NCBI RefSeq assembly: GCF_029223185.1
Contig: NZ_JARHUG010000012.1
Location: 62,001-126,000, forward strand
DNA from: Aliiglaciecola sp. CAU 1673
GTDB taxonomy: Bacteria > Pseudomonadota > Gammaproteobacteria > Enterobacterales > Alteromonadaceae
Direction: 5' to 3'
DNA: 64,000 nt
Below, piece after piece: positions 55,316 through 64,000 of the stretch. Within the stretch, counting starts at the first letter, position 1. The number at the start of each line of letters is the position of its first letter. Both the position numbers and the translations under genes were made by a program. The notes below the pieces were generated by a model, which saw only the letters and a list, made by a program, of their open reading frames with translations, was not told the DNA's origin and did no database searches.

Positions 55316-56350
55316 CTATCCTCCCAATGCTCGAAGACGCTGTTGAACAAATTCCCGTATCTGTGGCGCCACCTGGTTTTGCTGTGATAGCCAGCGGTAC
55401 TGTCCCAGGGCATCTTGTTGGCGACCAGCCTGATCCAAGCTGATGGCCAGACCAAGGCGCCATTTTGCTAACAATGGTTGAAAGCGGCTTAGTAACAGGT
55501 AGTCGGCAACGGCTAGTTCCAGATTGCCTTCTTGCCTTGCCAATGGGGCACGGGCGGCATAGTAATCAGCATATTCTGACAGGGGCGGATTAGTGCTCTC
55601 CAGCAAGGCCAAAGCTTCGCTGTTGTTGTTATCGAGCAGGTAAATCTTAGCCAGGCTAAGTCGCAAGCCATGTTGACCAGGATCCAGTGCAAGGCCGCTT
55701 TGCAAAAGTTGTTTGGCCTGCTGGGCTTGCCCGCGGCCAAGATAAAGCTCTGCGAGCTTACTGCGGACCCCTTCGTTGTCAGGGGCCTTGGCAAGCATCT
55801 GCTGCAGCAAATCTATTGCTTTGCCAGTGTCGTTTTGCGCCAATGCGCTGGCGGCCTGAGATTTCAGTCGTTGCCATTGTGTGTCGGCATTTTCTTTGGC
55901 GCTTTGTACCTTGATGAGGCCGGAGTCAGGCTTGGGAAGTCTTTGTGCCGCTTGCTGGGAGCTATCAGGGGCCGTTGGTGGAGTTGTGGTTTGCTCTTGA
56001 GGCTCCGTAGTTTGTATGTCTGCAACAACGATTACTGGTGCCGTTTCCATCAACTCCTGGGATTCGCTGGCTAAGTCGGGTATCTCTTCTGCTTGTGCCT
56101 GAGCGCCTTGTATTTCACGCATGGGCTTAGGTTCTGGCGCTTTTACCTGCTCTTGCTCCACCGTGCTAACCGACAAAGCCTGATCTGGGATACCGGGCCA
56201 AAATTGCCAAATCAAAACGGCGGCCAGGAGCAGAGGAAACATCAGCCATAGTTTGTTAAAGCCCGACTTGAGCGGAGGCACATAGTCGCCACTGACGCCT
56301 AGTTGCTGACGTTTTTCGAGGTCCTGAAGCATCTTGTTGATCACGCTCAT
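55316..56350 (-). CDS. mshN: MSHA biogenesis protein MshN (TPR)
   Basis: A 344-residue single-pass protein: cytoplasmic start MSVINKMLQDLEKRQ, a membrane helix (LWLMFPLLLAAVLIWQFW), a Pro/Gln-rich linker, then about four to five TPR repeats (AIDLLQQMLAKAPDNEGVR, AKQLLQSGLALDPGQHGLR). It is thought to support MSHA assembly in the periplasm. ATG 56350 overlaps the mshM stop by one base. Confidence 0.9.
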   Translation of the reverse strand: MSVINKMLQDLEKRQQLGVSGDYVPPLKSGFNKLWLMFPLLLAAVLIWQFWPGIPDQALSVSTVEQEQVKAPEPKPMREIQGAQAQAEEIPDLASESQELMETAPVIVVADIQTTEPQEQTTTPPTAPDSSQQAAQRLPKPDSGLIKVQSAKENADTQWQRLKSQAASALAQNDTGKAIDLLQQMLAKAPDNEGVRSKLAELYLGRGQAQQAKQLLQSGLALDPGQHGLRLSLAKIYLLDNNNSEALALLESTNPPLSEYADYYAARAPLARQEGNLELAVADYLLLSRFQPLLAKWRLGLAISLDQAGRQQDALGQYRWLSQQNQVAPQIREFVQQRLRALGG

Positions 56351-57252
56351 CACAAGACTCCAGGCAGGTAGTAAATGCCAACAGCGGCCAATATAAGGAT
56401 AAAGCCACAGGCCAGCCACCAGCTAAGCGGTGTTGAGATGGCCTGAGCCGCTTCGGTGTCACTGCCGGCCAATTTAATGTCTTTGGCAGTGATCTGTAAG
56501 CGCCCTTCCCCATAAGCCAACATTAACGCCTTATGGCAAAGTAAATTGACCAGCCTGGGGGTGCCTGCCGAAGCCTTAAACAACAGGCGACACACTTTTC
56601 TGCTGAACAGCTCGGGGCCGCGATAGCCTGCAACCTGCATGCGGTGGTGCACATATTGTTGTAACTGGTCCAGATCCATCTCGCTCAGGCGATAGCTAAA
56701 CCCAATGCGCTGCTTCAATTGACGCAACTCTGGTAGGGATAGCTTTTGATCCAACTCCGGCTGACCAAATAGCACCACTTGCAACAACTTACGTGATTCG
56801 GTCTCCAAATTGCCGAAAAGGCGCAGGGTTTCGATGCTTTCCAGCGGCAAGGCCTGCGCCTCATCGATAATCAAGACCACAGATTTGCCGCTCCGATGGA
56901 TGTCAATCAAACGTTCCTGAATGCGATGGGTAAATTCCTGCTGGTCTGCTTTCTCAGTCAGCGCCACGCCCAGCTCACCCGCTACCGCTTTGCGCAGTTC
57001 CTGTGGGCTCAGATTGGGGTTGGGAATGTAGGCTGATTCGAAATGATCCGGCAACTCATTGAGTAATTTGCGGCAGAGCAGGGTTTTGCCGGTACCTACT
57101 TCGCCGGTGACTTTAATAAAACCTTCACCGGTTTTCAGGGCCAAACTCAACACCTCGAAAGCCTGCTTATGGCTGGGCAGACCGAAGTAATAGCTGGTGT
57201 TGGGGGTCAGGGTAAAAGGTAATTCCCTTAAACCGAAGTGGTAGAGATACAT
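56350..57252 (-). CDS. mshM: MSHA biogenesis ATPase MshM
   Basis: A 300-residue ExeA-like AAA ATPase. The start MYLYHFGLRELPFTLTPN is typical, the Walker A box is GEVGTGKT, Walker B is VLIIDEAQAL, and a C-terminal membrane helix follows about residue 277. It probably helps insert the MshL secretin in peptidoglycan, by analogy with ExeA. Confidence 0.93.
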   Translation of the reverse strand: MYLYHFGLRELPFTLTPNTSYYFGLPSHKQAFEVLSLALKTGEGFIKVTGEVGTGKTLLCRKLLNELPDHFESAYIPNPNLSPQELRKAVAGELGVALTEKADQQEFTHRIQERLIDIHRSGKSVVLIIDEAQALPLESIETLRLFGNLETESRKLLQVVLFGQPELDQKLSLPELRQLKQRIGFSYRLSEMDLDQLQQYVHHRMQVAGYRGPELFSRKVCRLLFKASAGTPRLVNLLCHKALMLAYGEGRLQITAKDIKLAGSDTEAAQAISTPLSWWLACGFILILAAVGIYYLPGVL

Positions 57253-57254
57253 GG

Positions 57255-58943
57255 CTATCTGGTCTCAACCCAATCTCTGACCTGCTCGCTGCTTTGTGAC
57301 AACTGGTTACGCCAGGTGCCTGCACCCACCACAGTGGGTTTGATCAGGATCACCAGTTCCTTTTTGTGTTCCTGTTCTTTGCGATTTTTAAACAGCTCGC
57401 CCAATACCGGCAGACTGCCCAACACTGGTGTTCTCGATTCAGTTTCACTGACAATGGTCTGCATCAACCCGCCGATTACCACAATCTCACCCGATTTGGC
57501 GTGGATCACGGTATCAGACTCACGAATATTGCTCTGCGCCAGCGGCAACACTATCTGGCCGTTGCTGAGGGTCACAATCTTCTCTTGTTCCCGGGTTTCA
57601 ATCACCGAGGGATGCACATGCAGCAGCACACTGCCCTGTTCATCAATTTGCGGCGTCACATCCAGTGAAATGCCGGAGAAGAAGGGGGTCAGCTCCACAT
57701 TGGTGCTCAACTCATCGGCCGTACCGGTACCGCTGCTGATGCGCTCGCTATTCACGTTGGTGACAAAGTATTCATCATCTCCCACCTTGATAACCGCTTT
57801 TTGGTTATTCAATGCCGTTACCCTGGGACTGGATAACACTTGCATATTGCCCTGGGTGGACAACAGCGACAGCAGACTTGAGAAGCTGTTGGTGGAAAAG
57901 CTCAGCGAAGTAATGCCACCCAGGCTGTTACTCACCGAGTTGCCGATGGTCGCGCCAGAGAAACTGATAGGGCCTAAGCGCGCGCTATTGGTTATTTTCA
58001 CCCAATCAATACCCTGTTGGTATTCATCGCTTAAGGTCACTTCGATAATCCTGGCTTCCAGCACTACCTGGCGTTGGATCATTTGCTCTGAGCGCTGCAG
58101 ATAGCTGCGAATAGCGCGGAGTTCATCGGGCATGGCCCTGACGGTGACTAATCCTGCCTGCGGAGAAACCACCAGACTGCGTCCACCTTCCTGGCCGATA
58201 AAGGCTTTCAGGCTCTTTTCAAGATGGCTCCAGAAATCAGAATCACTGCGAGTGGAGATATTGGTGCCGTTAATGCTGTTGCTGGCCTGATTGCTACCGT
58301 ACTGATCGCCACCGGTCAGCGGATTGCCGCCAAAGTTGCCCTGACTATTTCTACCCTGATTATTGCTATTGTCATACTGTGAAACGCCGCCAGTAACGAT
58401 ACTGGTTTGGGTCAATCCCATACGACTCATTTGCAGATAATTGACGGTGAAGGTTTCGGTGCGCATGCCTGACGGATAGATGCGGAAAATATTGCCACTG
58501 CGTTGAATGTCGAAACCATAGAGTTGGCTGACCACATCGAATACTTCAGGCAGAGTGACTTGCTTCAGGTCCAGAGAAATCTGACCGCTGACCTGAGGGT
58601 GGATAGCCACACTAAAGGGCGTGTCCTGGACCAAACCGGAGAAAAAAGCGGCTGCTTCGGCTTGTTGGGCCTGAATATCGTATTTGGGTTCATTGAACGC
58701 CTCTGTCGCAGGCGTGGATTGCATAACGTCTGCTGAAAGCAAGGCGGCAATTTCCTCTGGCACTTGCTGCAGTGGTTGCTGGCTATCGCTGGGATTTGGT
58801 GCTTCCTGCTCAGCTTGTTTAAGCGCTGCGTGGGCGGTTTTACCGTTGTCATTGAGATGACATCCCGACAGCAGCACTATCAGCGCCGCCCAAAGCGGAG
58901 TGCGTTTTGCCAGGCCACTTATTGGTAAAGTTTTAGAAACCAT
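57255..58943 (-). CDS. mshL: MSHA outer-membrane secretin MshL
   Basis: A 562-residue secretin. The signal ends in a lipobox LLSGC (Cys28). An N-domain (about 95-170) with TPFSVAIHPQVSGQISLDLKQ is followed by the secretin core with GQIVLPLAQSNIRESDTVIHA and GEIVVIGGLMQTIV. A Gly/Asn/Ser-rich linker (about 185-225) separates the two. It overlaps mshK by 11 nt. Confidence 0.94.
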   Translation of the reverse strand: MVSKTLPISGLAKRTPLWAALIVLLSGCHLNDNGKTAHAALKQAEQEAPNPSDSQQPLQQVPEEIAALLSADVMQSTPATEAFNEPKYDIQAQQAEAAAFFSGLVQDTPFSVAIHPQVSGQISLDLKQVTLPEVFDVVSQLYGFDIQRSGNIFRIYPSGMRTETFTVNYLQMSRMGLTQTSIVTGGVSQYDNSNNQGRNSQGNFGGNPLTGGDQYGSNQASNSINGTNISTRSDSDFWSHLEKSLKAFIGQEGGRSLVVSPQAGLVTVRAMPDELRAIRSYLQRSEQMIQRQVVLEARIIEVTLSDEYQQGIDWVKITNSARLGPISFSGATIGNSVSNSLGGITSLSFSTNSFSSLLSLLSTQGNMQVLSSPRVTALNNQKAVIKVGDDEYFVTNVNSERISSGTGTADELSTNVELTPFFSGISLDVTPQIDEQGSVLLHVHPSVIETREQEKIVTLSNGQIVLPLAQSNIRESDTVIHAKSGEIVVIGGLMQTIVSETESRTPVLGSLPVLGELFKNRKEQEHKKELVILIKPTVVGAGTWRNQLSQSSEQVRDWVETR

Positions 58944-59271
58944 TCGCTTCGCTCTTCTTCATGTTTTGCGCCATATTCAACTGTAGAGTGACGTTTTTAT
59001 TCTGATCCCGCAGCAATACCTTATCCGCTTCAACGGACACTATCTCCAGACCGCCGAGTCGATCGCCGCGGCCCAAGGCTTGCTTGCCAACCAGCGCAAA
59101 GTGTTTGCCGTTGCGTGTAATGATGCCATCCAGTTTCATTGCCGCTTGCGGGATGCCGCCGGATTGCCCCGCAACGCCGACGTCCAGCGGTGGGCGGGTA
59201 GGATCCATCTGCTGGCTTTGCAAGGGCATTGCCATCAAGCCGATTGCCAGAAATACGTATTTTCTTCGCAT
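58933..59271 (-). CDS. mshK: MSHA biogenesis protein MshK
   Basis: A 112-residue exported protein with a signal peptide and the segment MDPTRPPLDV typical of secretin-associated pilot or GspC/PilP-like proteins. ITRNGKHFALVGKQALGRGD fits the same fold. It directly abuts mshJ. Confidence 0.85.
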   Translation of the reverse strand: MRRKYVFLAIGLMAMPLQSQQMDPTRPPLDVGVAGQSGGIPQAAMKLDGIITRNGKHFALVGKQALGRGDRLGGLEIVSVEADKVLLRDQNKNVTLQLNMAQNMKKSEANGF

Positions 59272-59928
59272 CTAGACCCCCAAAAATGCCTTGCCGGTGC
59301 TTAAGGTGCCGAGCTCCAGGGTGATACGAGCTTGCGGGTACTCCAAGACTTCATAATCAAATCCTTGCCAGTACAGGCGCCAGCGCAAGGATTCTAATCT
59401 TTTCAGGTAGTCACGAATTTGGAAATACTCACCTTCAAGCACCAGTTTGATGCCATGGCGGTAGACCCCCACTTCCGGCTCTTCTTCACTATTGTCCTCA
59501 GCTTCTTGGCCAGTGGGTTGCAGCAAGACTGGTGCGATGGAGGTGAGCTCTATCACTTTCAGGCTGTCACTTTGTGCCAGGAGTTCTTGCAGCACGGTTT
59601 TCATGGCCTGTGCCGGAATCAATTCGCTGGTTTGTGATTCCAGTTGCAGATTTAAGTGATTCAACTGCTCAAGTATCTCGGCTTTGCGACGTTGCAGGCC
59701 AGCATCGGGATCTTGGGGACGCAGATTCTGCAATCTTTCAATGGTGGTGGCCAGTTCCGCTTTTTGTGACTGAGTGAGTTGGGTAATTTGCTCCCGTGCC
59801 GCAGAGGCAGGCTCAAGTATCAGCAGATAGCCACCATACAGCACAATAAAAGCGCCGGCGAAAATCACCATCAATTTCTCGCGCAGGGAGAGGGCCACAA
59901 GCCTGTCATTTAGTTGTGCGTAGTTCAC
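59272..59928 (-). CDS. mshJ: MSHA biogenesis protein MshJ (PilO-like)
   Basis: A 218-residue protein with an N-terminal membrane helix (LMVIFAGAFIVLYGGYLLIL), a coiled coil and a C-terminal ferredoxin-like domain, matching PilO/GspM. It should form the inner-membrane alignment complex with the PilN-like protein and MshI. Confidence 0.9.
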   Translation of the reverse strand: MNYAQLNDRLVALSLREKLMVIFAGAFIVLYGGYLLILEPASAAREQITQLTQSQKAELATTIERLQNLRPQDPDAGLQRRKAEILEQLNHLNLQLESQTSELIPAQAMKTVLQELLAQSDSLKVIELTSIAPVLLQPTGQEAEDNSEEEPEVGVYRHGIKLVLEGEYFQIRDYLKRLESLRWRLYWQGFDYEVLEYPQARITLELGTLSTGKAFLGV

Positions 59929-60539
59929 CGTGCTGCCACTCCTTGCTGTTGCCCACCACTGGCTTGCCGGGAGCTTAGCTGGAACATCAGCCTGTCTTGT
60001 TCATCGCGCTGCATTTGCACGGTGGAGAAAGCCATGCCACGGAAATACTCTTCTGCTTTAAGGCCATCGAGCCATTTGGGAATAGAGGTTGAGGCCAGCG
60101 TGCCCCCTTGCAGCAACACGCCATGTTCATCCACTTGGATACGGCTAAGCCAAATATCGGGATGATGTTGGCGGGCCAGTCCTTCCATCAAGGTGCCATA
60201 GCCACTACTTTGCTTCGTCTCCAGCTTGGCAAGCTGTTTTAGCACCTGGGTCTTGCTAATCAACTGCCGGTCCAACTGCAAAACTTCCGCATTCAGAATG
60301 GGGTTGGGGGGCTGCCCCTGACGGGCGTTCTGTTGATCCAGAGTGTCTTTCATAATGCGTAGCTCACTGGCCACGTTTTCTTGTTCTTCGCTGAGTTGTT
60401 GCCACTGTTGATGACCTAGCCACCAGAAAAACAGGATGACCAATAGCGCCAGACACCAAAGTCCAATCACCGTGTTCAGGGTGAACAGGGTGAGTTTGGG
60501 TTTGAACTCATCGAAGTAAAAATTGACGCGTTGTTTCAT
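59925..60539 (-). CDS. PilN-like MSHA biogenesis protein
   Basis: A 204-residue protein with cytoplasmic start KQRVNFYFDEFKPKLTLFT, one membrane helix and a coiled coil, then a PilN-like domain. It corresponds to the second MshI-type gene found between mshI and mshJ. It overlaps mshI by one base and mshJ by four. Confidence 0.87.
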   Translation of the reverse strand: MKQRVNFYFDEFKPKLTLFTLNTVIGLWCLALLVILFFWWLGHQQWQQLSEEQENVASELRIMKDTLDQQNARQGQPPNPILNAEVLQLDRQLISKTQVLKQLAKLETKQSSGYGTLMEGLARQHHPDIWLSRIQVDEHGVLLQGGTLASTSIPKWLDGLKAEEYFRGMAFSTVQMQRDEQDRLMFQLSSRQASGGQQQGVAAR

Positions 60540-61471
60540 CAGGCGGCCTGCCCTTGGCGGATACCGGAAAACGCTGCGCCGAGACTGGTGATGGTGGACG
60601 CCGAGAATTCCAGTCCGCTTTCTCGTTGCACTTCAGAATCGAAAACCTGGCATTCCAACGCCATATTTTGCTGAAGCATCAGTCGCAAATCCTGCTGAAA
60701 CGGGGTGTCCATGCAGATTAGGATACGTTTTACCGGTGCCTGGCGAAGTTGTCCTTCGAAGTAGTCCATGGAACGCTGAATTTCCAAACTCAGCGTATCC
60801 ACCACGCTAGATTGAATTTGCTCCAACCCATAACTGCTGAGTTGCTCATATCCGCGAAGCCGTCTGGAGAAGAAGAGTTTGCCGTCTTTGATGATACTCA
60901 GACAAACCTCTTCACCCGGCTCCTGAATTAACGTGATTTGGGCCTCTTTGCTCGTATCAAGCAAATCGCACTGGCACAATTCCTCGATGCCGATATGTTG
61001 CAGTTCCAAACCAGATTCGTAGATCCCATAAACAACTTCTTTTACCAATGCTTGCGAGACCGCGACCAGGTTAACCTTATTGGCACCGGCGGATTGCACA
61101 GGCAAGTCAAAATAGTCCACCAACATCTCTTCCTGAGCACCAATCAAGTCATTGACTGTCCAGCGCAAAGCCTGACCTAATTCCTGTTCTGGGACATTAG
61201 GTTTTTCCACCAGTAGTAGTTGATACTTGTTGGTAGAAAAGGCCACCCGACATGGAGTGCCGACCGCTTTGTTGGCTTTGACCCACTCGGCCAGAGAGGC
61301 CTGCCAGTTGTCTATAGGGAGCTTGTGTTGTGCTTTCCATACAGGAACGCCTTTGCGACTGGAAATCAGGGATAAATATAAGGCATGCAGGCCAAATTCT
61401 ATCCCGACCATCAGGTGAGAAGAGCGCCCCCGCAATTTGCGTTTTATTAGATCTCGCCAGCCTATGCGCAT
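60539..61471 (-). CDS. mshI: MSHA biogenesis protein MshI (PilM-like)
   Basis: A 310-residue cytoplasmic PilM/actin-like protein with no membrane helix. EFGLHALYLSLIS and SIIKDGKLFFSRRLRGYEQL fit the PilM/GspL fold. It is the first gene of the operon in this window, and no mshH lies upstream. A TATAAT at 61497-61492 (minus strand) about 20 nt before the start could be its -10, but the -35 is weak. Confidence 0.88.
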   Translation of the reverse strand: MRIGWRDLIKRKLRGRSSHLMVGIEFGLHALYLSLISSRKGVPVWKAQHKLPIDNWQASLAEWVKANKAVGTPCRVAFSTNKYQLLLVEKPNVPEQELGQALRWTVNDLIGAQEEMLVDYFDLPVQSAGANKVNLVAVSQALVKEVVYGIYESGLELQHIGIEELCQCDLLDTSKEAQITLIQEPGEEVCLSIIKDGKLFFSRRLRGYEQLSSYGLEQIQSSVVDTLSLEIQRSMDYFEGQLRQAPVKRILICMDTPFQQDLRLMLQQNMALECQVFDSEVQRESGLEFSASTITSLGAAFSGIRQGQAA

Positions 61472-61785
61472 TGGAATCGGTATTCTTTATTATTATAAAG
61501 GCATTACAGCAGACATTGGCCTTTAAGGCTAGTGTGACAGGGCCTGAGCCAACCTCTCAAAAAAGATTGGTAGTGCATGCAGCCATCAGTTTTTAAAAAT
61601 GGTAATCCTGCACGACTAATGTTGTGGGGTTACAGAGCAGTTTCCAGCGGGTGTCTTGCCAACTTAGCAACAATTTTGGCATGGCAAAGGCGGCCTGTGT
61701 ATTTCTTTGCAAGGGAGATGTTCTGCGAATAAAAAGCCAGTTAAAAAGTTTCTCAAAGCCAATAATCAGAGCCGAATTTACAGTT
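61472..61785. other. Intergenic region upstream of the msh operon
   Basis: A 314-bp gap between the response regulator gene and mshI. Apart from the possible -10 at 61492-61497 I see no gene, repeat, strong terminator or RNA. Confidence 0.5.
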
Positions 61786-62898
61786 TCACTGCAGTGACTT
61801 TTCCATTGATGTGACTAATTTCTCCAACTGCCCTTTCATTTGGTGCACGTACCCTGTTAACGCATTCATTTCGCTGCGACTTTCTTTCATTAGGCTGACA
61901 AAGAATTTTTCCTGCTCTTCAGAAAGATCTAAAAAATGAAAGCCACGCTCTATCTCAGCAAAAAGGGTGGCTGCATGATCGGCCGATTGCCTGGCATCGG
62001 CTTCAGAAACATTTAGTTTCGCTACCAGTTCTTGACTGACCTGACGCACAACCTTAAGTGTCTCATCCAAAGCCTTACGGCGTCTAAGATCCTGTACTTT
62101 CATTTCCAAGCCTTCGCAGATAATGCATAGCAGGTCTTTGAGTCGGCCGCATTCAGTCTCATCTTTTGGCATGTTTTTAATCAGCATCGATACATGCTTG
62201 TAATTAAAAAGAAAACGATGACCAAATTGGTAGATTCTTCCAGCGCCTTTAAGTAGGTCAAAAACCTCCTCTTCGATAGGACTTGAAGCGCATTCAGCGC
62301 CACTGAGGGTAGTGGCGGCGCCATCATCGCTGCGGATTTGCAAGCTGCTAATCAGGTTCATACCTTCGATGGTTTCAAAATAGACTTTGGCTAGTTCAGA
62401 CAAATTGGTACTGTTTTGCACTCTCCTGAAAAACTCAATTAAAGCGCCATAACTGGCAGCCTCTGCCATGGACTGAAAGGCCATTTCTCTGGTCAGGTTG
62501 GCTGCTTCGGATAAGTTGCGTTGTTGTTCCAAAAAGGAGATTAATTTGCGAACCTTGGCGGATAAGACAGTTAACTCAAAGGGTTTGGCAATAAAGTCAT
62601 CGGCGCCAGCCTGATAGGCTTTAAGCACCTCTTCACTGGTGTCGTGGCCAGAAACGAAGATCACCGAAAAACTGCTGTCAGGATGGGACTCCTTTAAGTG
62701 TCTGCAGATGTCATGGCCATTTGTATCTGGTAACCCTATGTCCAGTAACACGATATCAGGTTGTTCTTGTGCAAATTTCCGTATGGCTTCACTACCGCTA
62801 CAGGCAGAAAATACATGATAGTTTTCAGAGAATACGTCGCTGAGGGTTTCGTTATGATCTTGATCGTCATCGACCAGTAAAATTTTCATGTCTGTCAT
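61786..62898 (-). CDS. Response regulator with unrecognised C-terminal region
   Basis: A 370-residue protein. The receiver domain (residues 4-120) has phospho-acceptor Asp53 in LLDIGLP, with VIFVSGHD and DDFIAKPFE. The remaining 250 residues are mostly helical with a predicted coiled coil near the end and contain no HTH, GGDEF, EAL or HD-GYP motif, so the output is unclear. ATG 62898 has AAGGAAG seven bases upstream; the frame is open 12 codons further. It lies 75 bp after the hybrid kinase gene. Confidence 0.88.
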   Translation of the reverse strand: MTDMKILLVDDDQDHNETLSDVFSENYHVFSACSGSEAIRKFAQEQPDIVLLDIGLPDTNGHDICRHLKESHPDSSFSVIFVSGHDTSEEVLKAYQAGADDFIAKPFELTVLSAKVRKLISFLEQQRNLSEAANLTREMAFQSMAEAASYGALIEFFRRVQNSTNLSELAKVYFETIEGMNLISSLQIRSDDGAATTLSGAECASSPIEEEVFDLLKGAGRIYQFGHRFLFNYKHVSMLIKNMPKDETECGRLKDLLCIICEGLEMKVQDLRRRKALDETLKVVRQVSQELVAKLNVSEADARQSADHAATLFAEIERGFHFLDLSEEQEKFFVSLMKESRSEMNALTGYVHQMKGQLEKLVTSMEKSLQ

Positions 62899-62973
62899 AA
62901 AACACTTCCTTTTAAAACGTTGTAATGTCTTCAATCAAAGACATCAGCTATTCGTTTACTTGCGGTCGGATAG

Positions 62974-64000
62974 TTATGTATTCAGTTTATCCATTTGGCT
63001 GACAAACCTGGCCAATTCAAATGCGCTGAAGGGTTTATCTAGCACCATTTTTTCCTTAACGTCTTTGGGCCAATCTTTGAGTAGTTGTTCAGAGTAGCCG
63101 GTCATCAACCCAAACTTGATAGCCCTGTTTTTACTTTTCAAAAGCTCATACAGTTGTAATCCGCTCATGGCATTGGGGATGTTAATGTCGGAAAGAACAT
63201 GGTTGATAGCCGGGTCACAATCCAGGATGTTTTCCACGTACTCAGAGCTATTTGATGTAATTACTTGGTAGTTTAGTGATCTCAATGTGTCTGCGGTGCT
63301 TGCCAAAACATCCAGATTATCTTCGATGACCAGTATCTTCTCTTCACCTTCGCTTTTAAACAGGCTGATATCTGACACTTTGCTGGATTGGCTTTCATCG
63401 CTGCATATAAGCTGTTTGTGATCGGCTTCCGGTAAAAAAATGGACATGCACGTGCCATCGCCTGGGCCGGATTTTACCGCCACTAATCCATTACTGCGGT
63501 TGACAAAAGCGTACACCATACTTAGCCCGAGCCCGGTGCCTTTATCTTTTTTCTTGGTGGTGTAAAAAGGATGGAAGATGGAGTGGAGTTTGTCCTTGGG
63601 AATGCCACAACCTGTATCGGTTATGTCCAACCTAATGTATCTGCCGATTGTGTCTCTGTTACCGGGTAAGTAAAAAGACTCTTCGTTGGATAGTGGTGTG
63701 GGCGGAAAGACTTTAACAATGATTTGGCCTGTGTCAGAAATGGCATCTCTGGCATTGATCACCAAGTTGGTAATGCAATCTTCAAAGTCATCCTGGTCGA
63801 TAAAAATTGGTAACGTTAGAGGTGGGGTGATAATCCGAAAGGCAATCCTGTCAGGAAGTAGCCGATGAAGAATGTCATGCATCCCATTTGTCAGTGCCAC
63901 CGCATCGACGACCCGCGCATGCTGCATATTCTTTCGGGAAAACTGCAAGAACTTACGCGTTAAGCGTTTCGCTTTATCAACACTTCTGTTACATCGTTCT
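62974..64000 (-). CDS. Hybrid histidine kinase, C-terminal part (N-terminus outside window)
   Basis: The frame is open to the window edge. Just inside it, KRLTRKFLQFSRKN fits the region after the H-box. The ATP-binding domain has LVINARDA (N box), DTGCGIP (G1) and GTGLGLSMVYAF (G2). A C-terminal receiver with VLSDINIPNAMSG and LDKPFSAFEL follows. A TTG at 63948 could be read as a start but lies inside the domain. It probably signals with the downstream response regulator. Confidence 0.9.
   Translation of the reverse strand, partial: ERCNRSVDKAKRLTRKFLQFSRKNMQHARVVDAVALTNGMHDILHRLLPDRIAFRIITPPLTLPIFIDQDDFEDCITNLVINARDAISDTGQIIVKVFPPTPLSNEESFYLPGNRDTIGRYIRLDITDTGCGIPKDKLHSIFHPFYTTKKKDKGTGLGLSMVYAFVNRSNGLVAVKSGPGDGTCMSIFLPEADHKQLICSDESQSSKVSDISLFKSEGEEKILVIEDNLDVLASTADTLRSLNYQVITSNSSEYVENILDCDPAINHVLSDINIPNAMSGLQLYELLKSKNRAIKFGLMTGYSEQLLKDWPKDVKEKMVLDKPFSAFELARFVSQMDKLNT

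Overview
The window comes from a gammaproteobacterial chromosome, most likely a member of the Alteromonadales (Alteromonas-like). The evidence is the mreBCD-maf-rng-yhdP-nitrilase-tldD cluster, an arcA gene, a complete MSHA type IV pilus operon, a divergent ilvY/ilvC pair, and mutY-yggX divergent from trmB. Most genes read as vertically inherited host genes of about 50% GC. I saw no rRNA genes and no CRISPR array.

Region by region. 1-7.5 kb: an EamA-type transporter cut by the window edge, ilvY/ilvC, a DODA-family dioxygenase, a frameshifted Big2/beta-propeller lipoprotein, and an agmatinase-family ureohydrolase. 7.5-14.3 kb: a giant secreted M12B-type metalloprotease with RCC1-like and thrombospondin-type-3 repeats and a GlyGly-CTERM tail, a periplasmic solute-binding-like protein, and a DUF2235 hydrolase. 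14.57-20.7 kb: a compact, visibly AT-richer integrative element inserted at the 3' end of tRNA-Phe. It holds a P4-type integrase, a coupled unknown protein, an AlpA-like regulator, a small HTH-like protein, a probable HUH replication initiator, and a restriction-modification pair whose nuclease closely resembles NgoMIV (GCCGGC). A degenerate copy of the tRNA 3' end marks the far boundary.

20.7-28.5 kb: tRNA-Phe with its promoter, yggX, a frameshifted DUF5700-like gene, mutY, an alpha/beta hydrolase, trmB, rsmC, a 267-bp MITE-like palindromic element, and glgA. 28.5-37 kb: a DUF3293 gene, a sensor kinase with a YfiR-like partner, arcA, a second solute-binding-like protein, pmbA divergent from darP, then tldD. 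36.4-45.5 kb: nitrilase, yhdP, rng, maf, mreD, mreC and mreB, all on the minus strand and mostly overlapping.

45.7-61.5 kb: the MSHA operon on the minus strand, transcribed mshI, a PilN-like gene, mshJ, K, L, M, N, E, G, F, B, A, C, D, O, P, Q. Nearly all junctions overlap or abut; a 98-bp gap before mshA and a hairpin after it set the major pilin apart. 61.8-64 kb: a response regulator and the C-terminal part of a hybrid histidine kinase that runs off the window.

The most unusual locus is the tRNA-Phe element. Its integrase + AlpA + Rep + restriction-modification layout, with no capsid or conjugation genes, resembles minimal phage-satellite-like islands. Two genes (about 5.6 kb and 21.6 kb) each appear to carry one extra base and may be pseudogenes or assembly errors.
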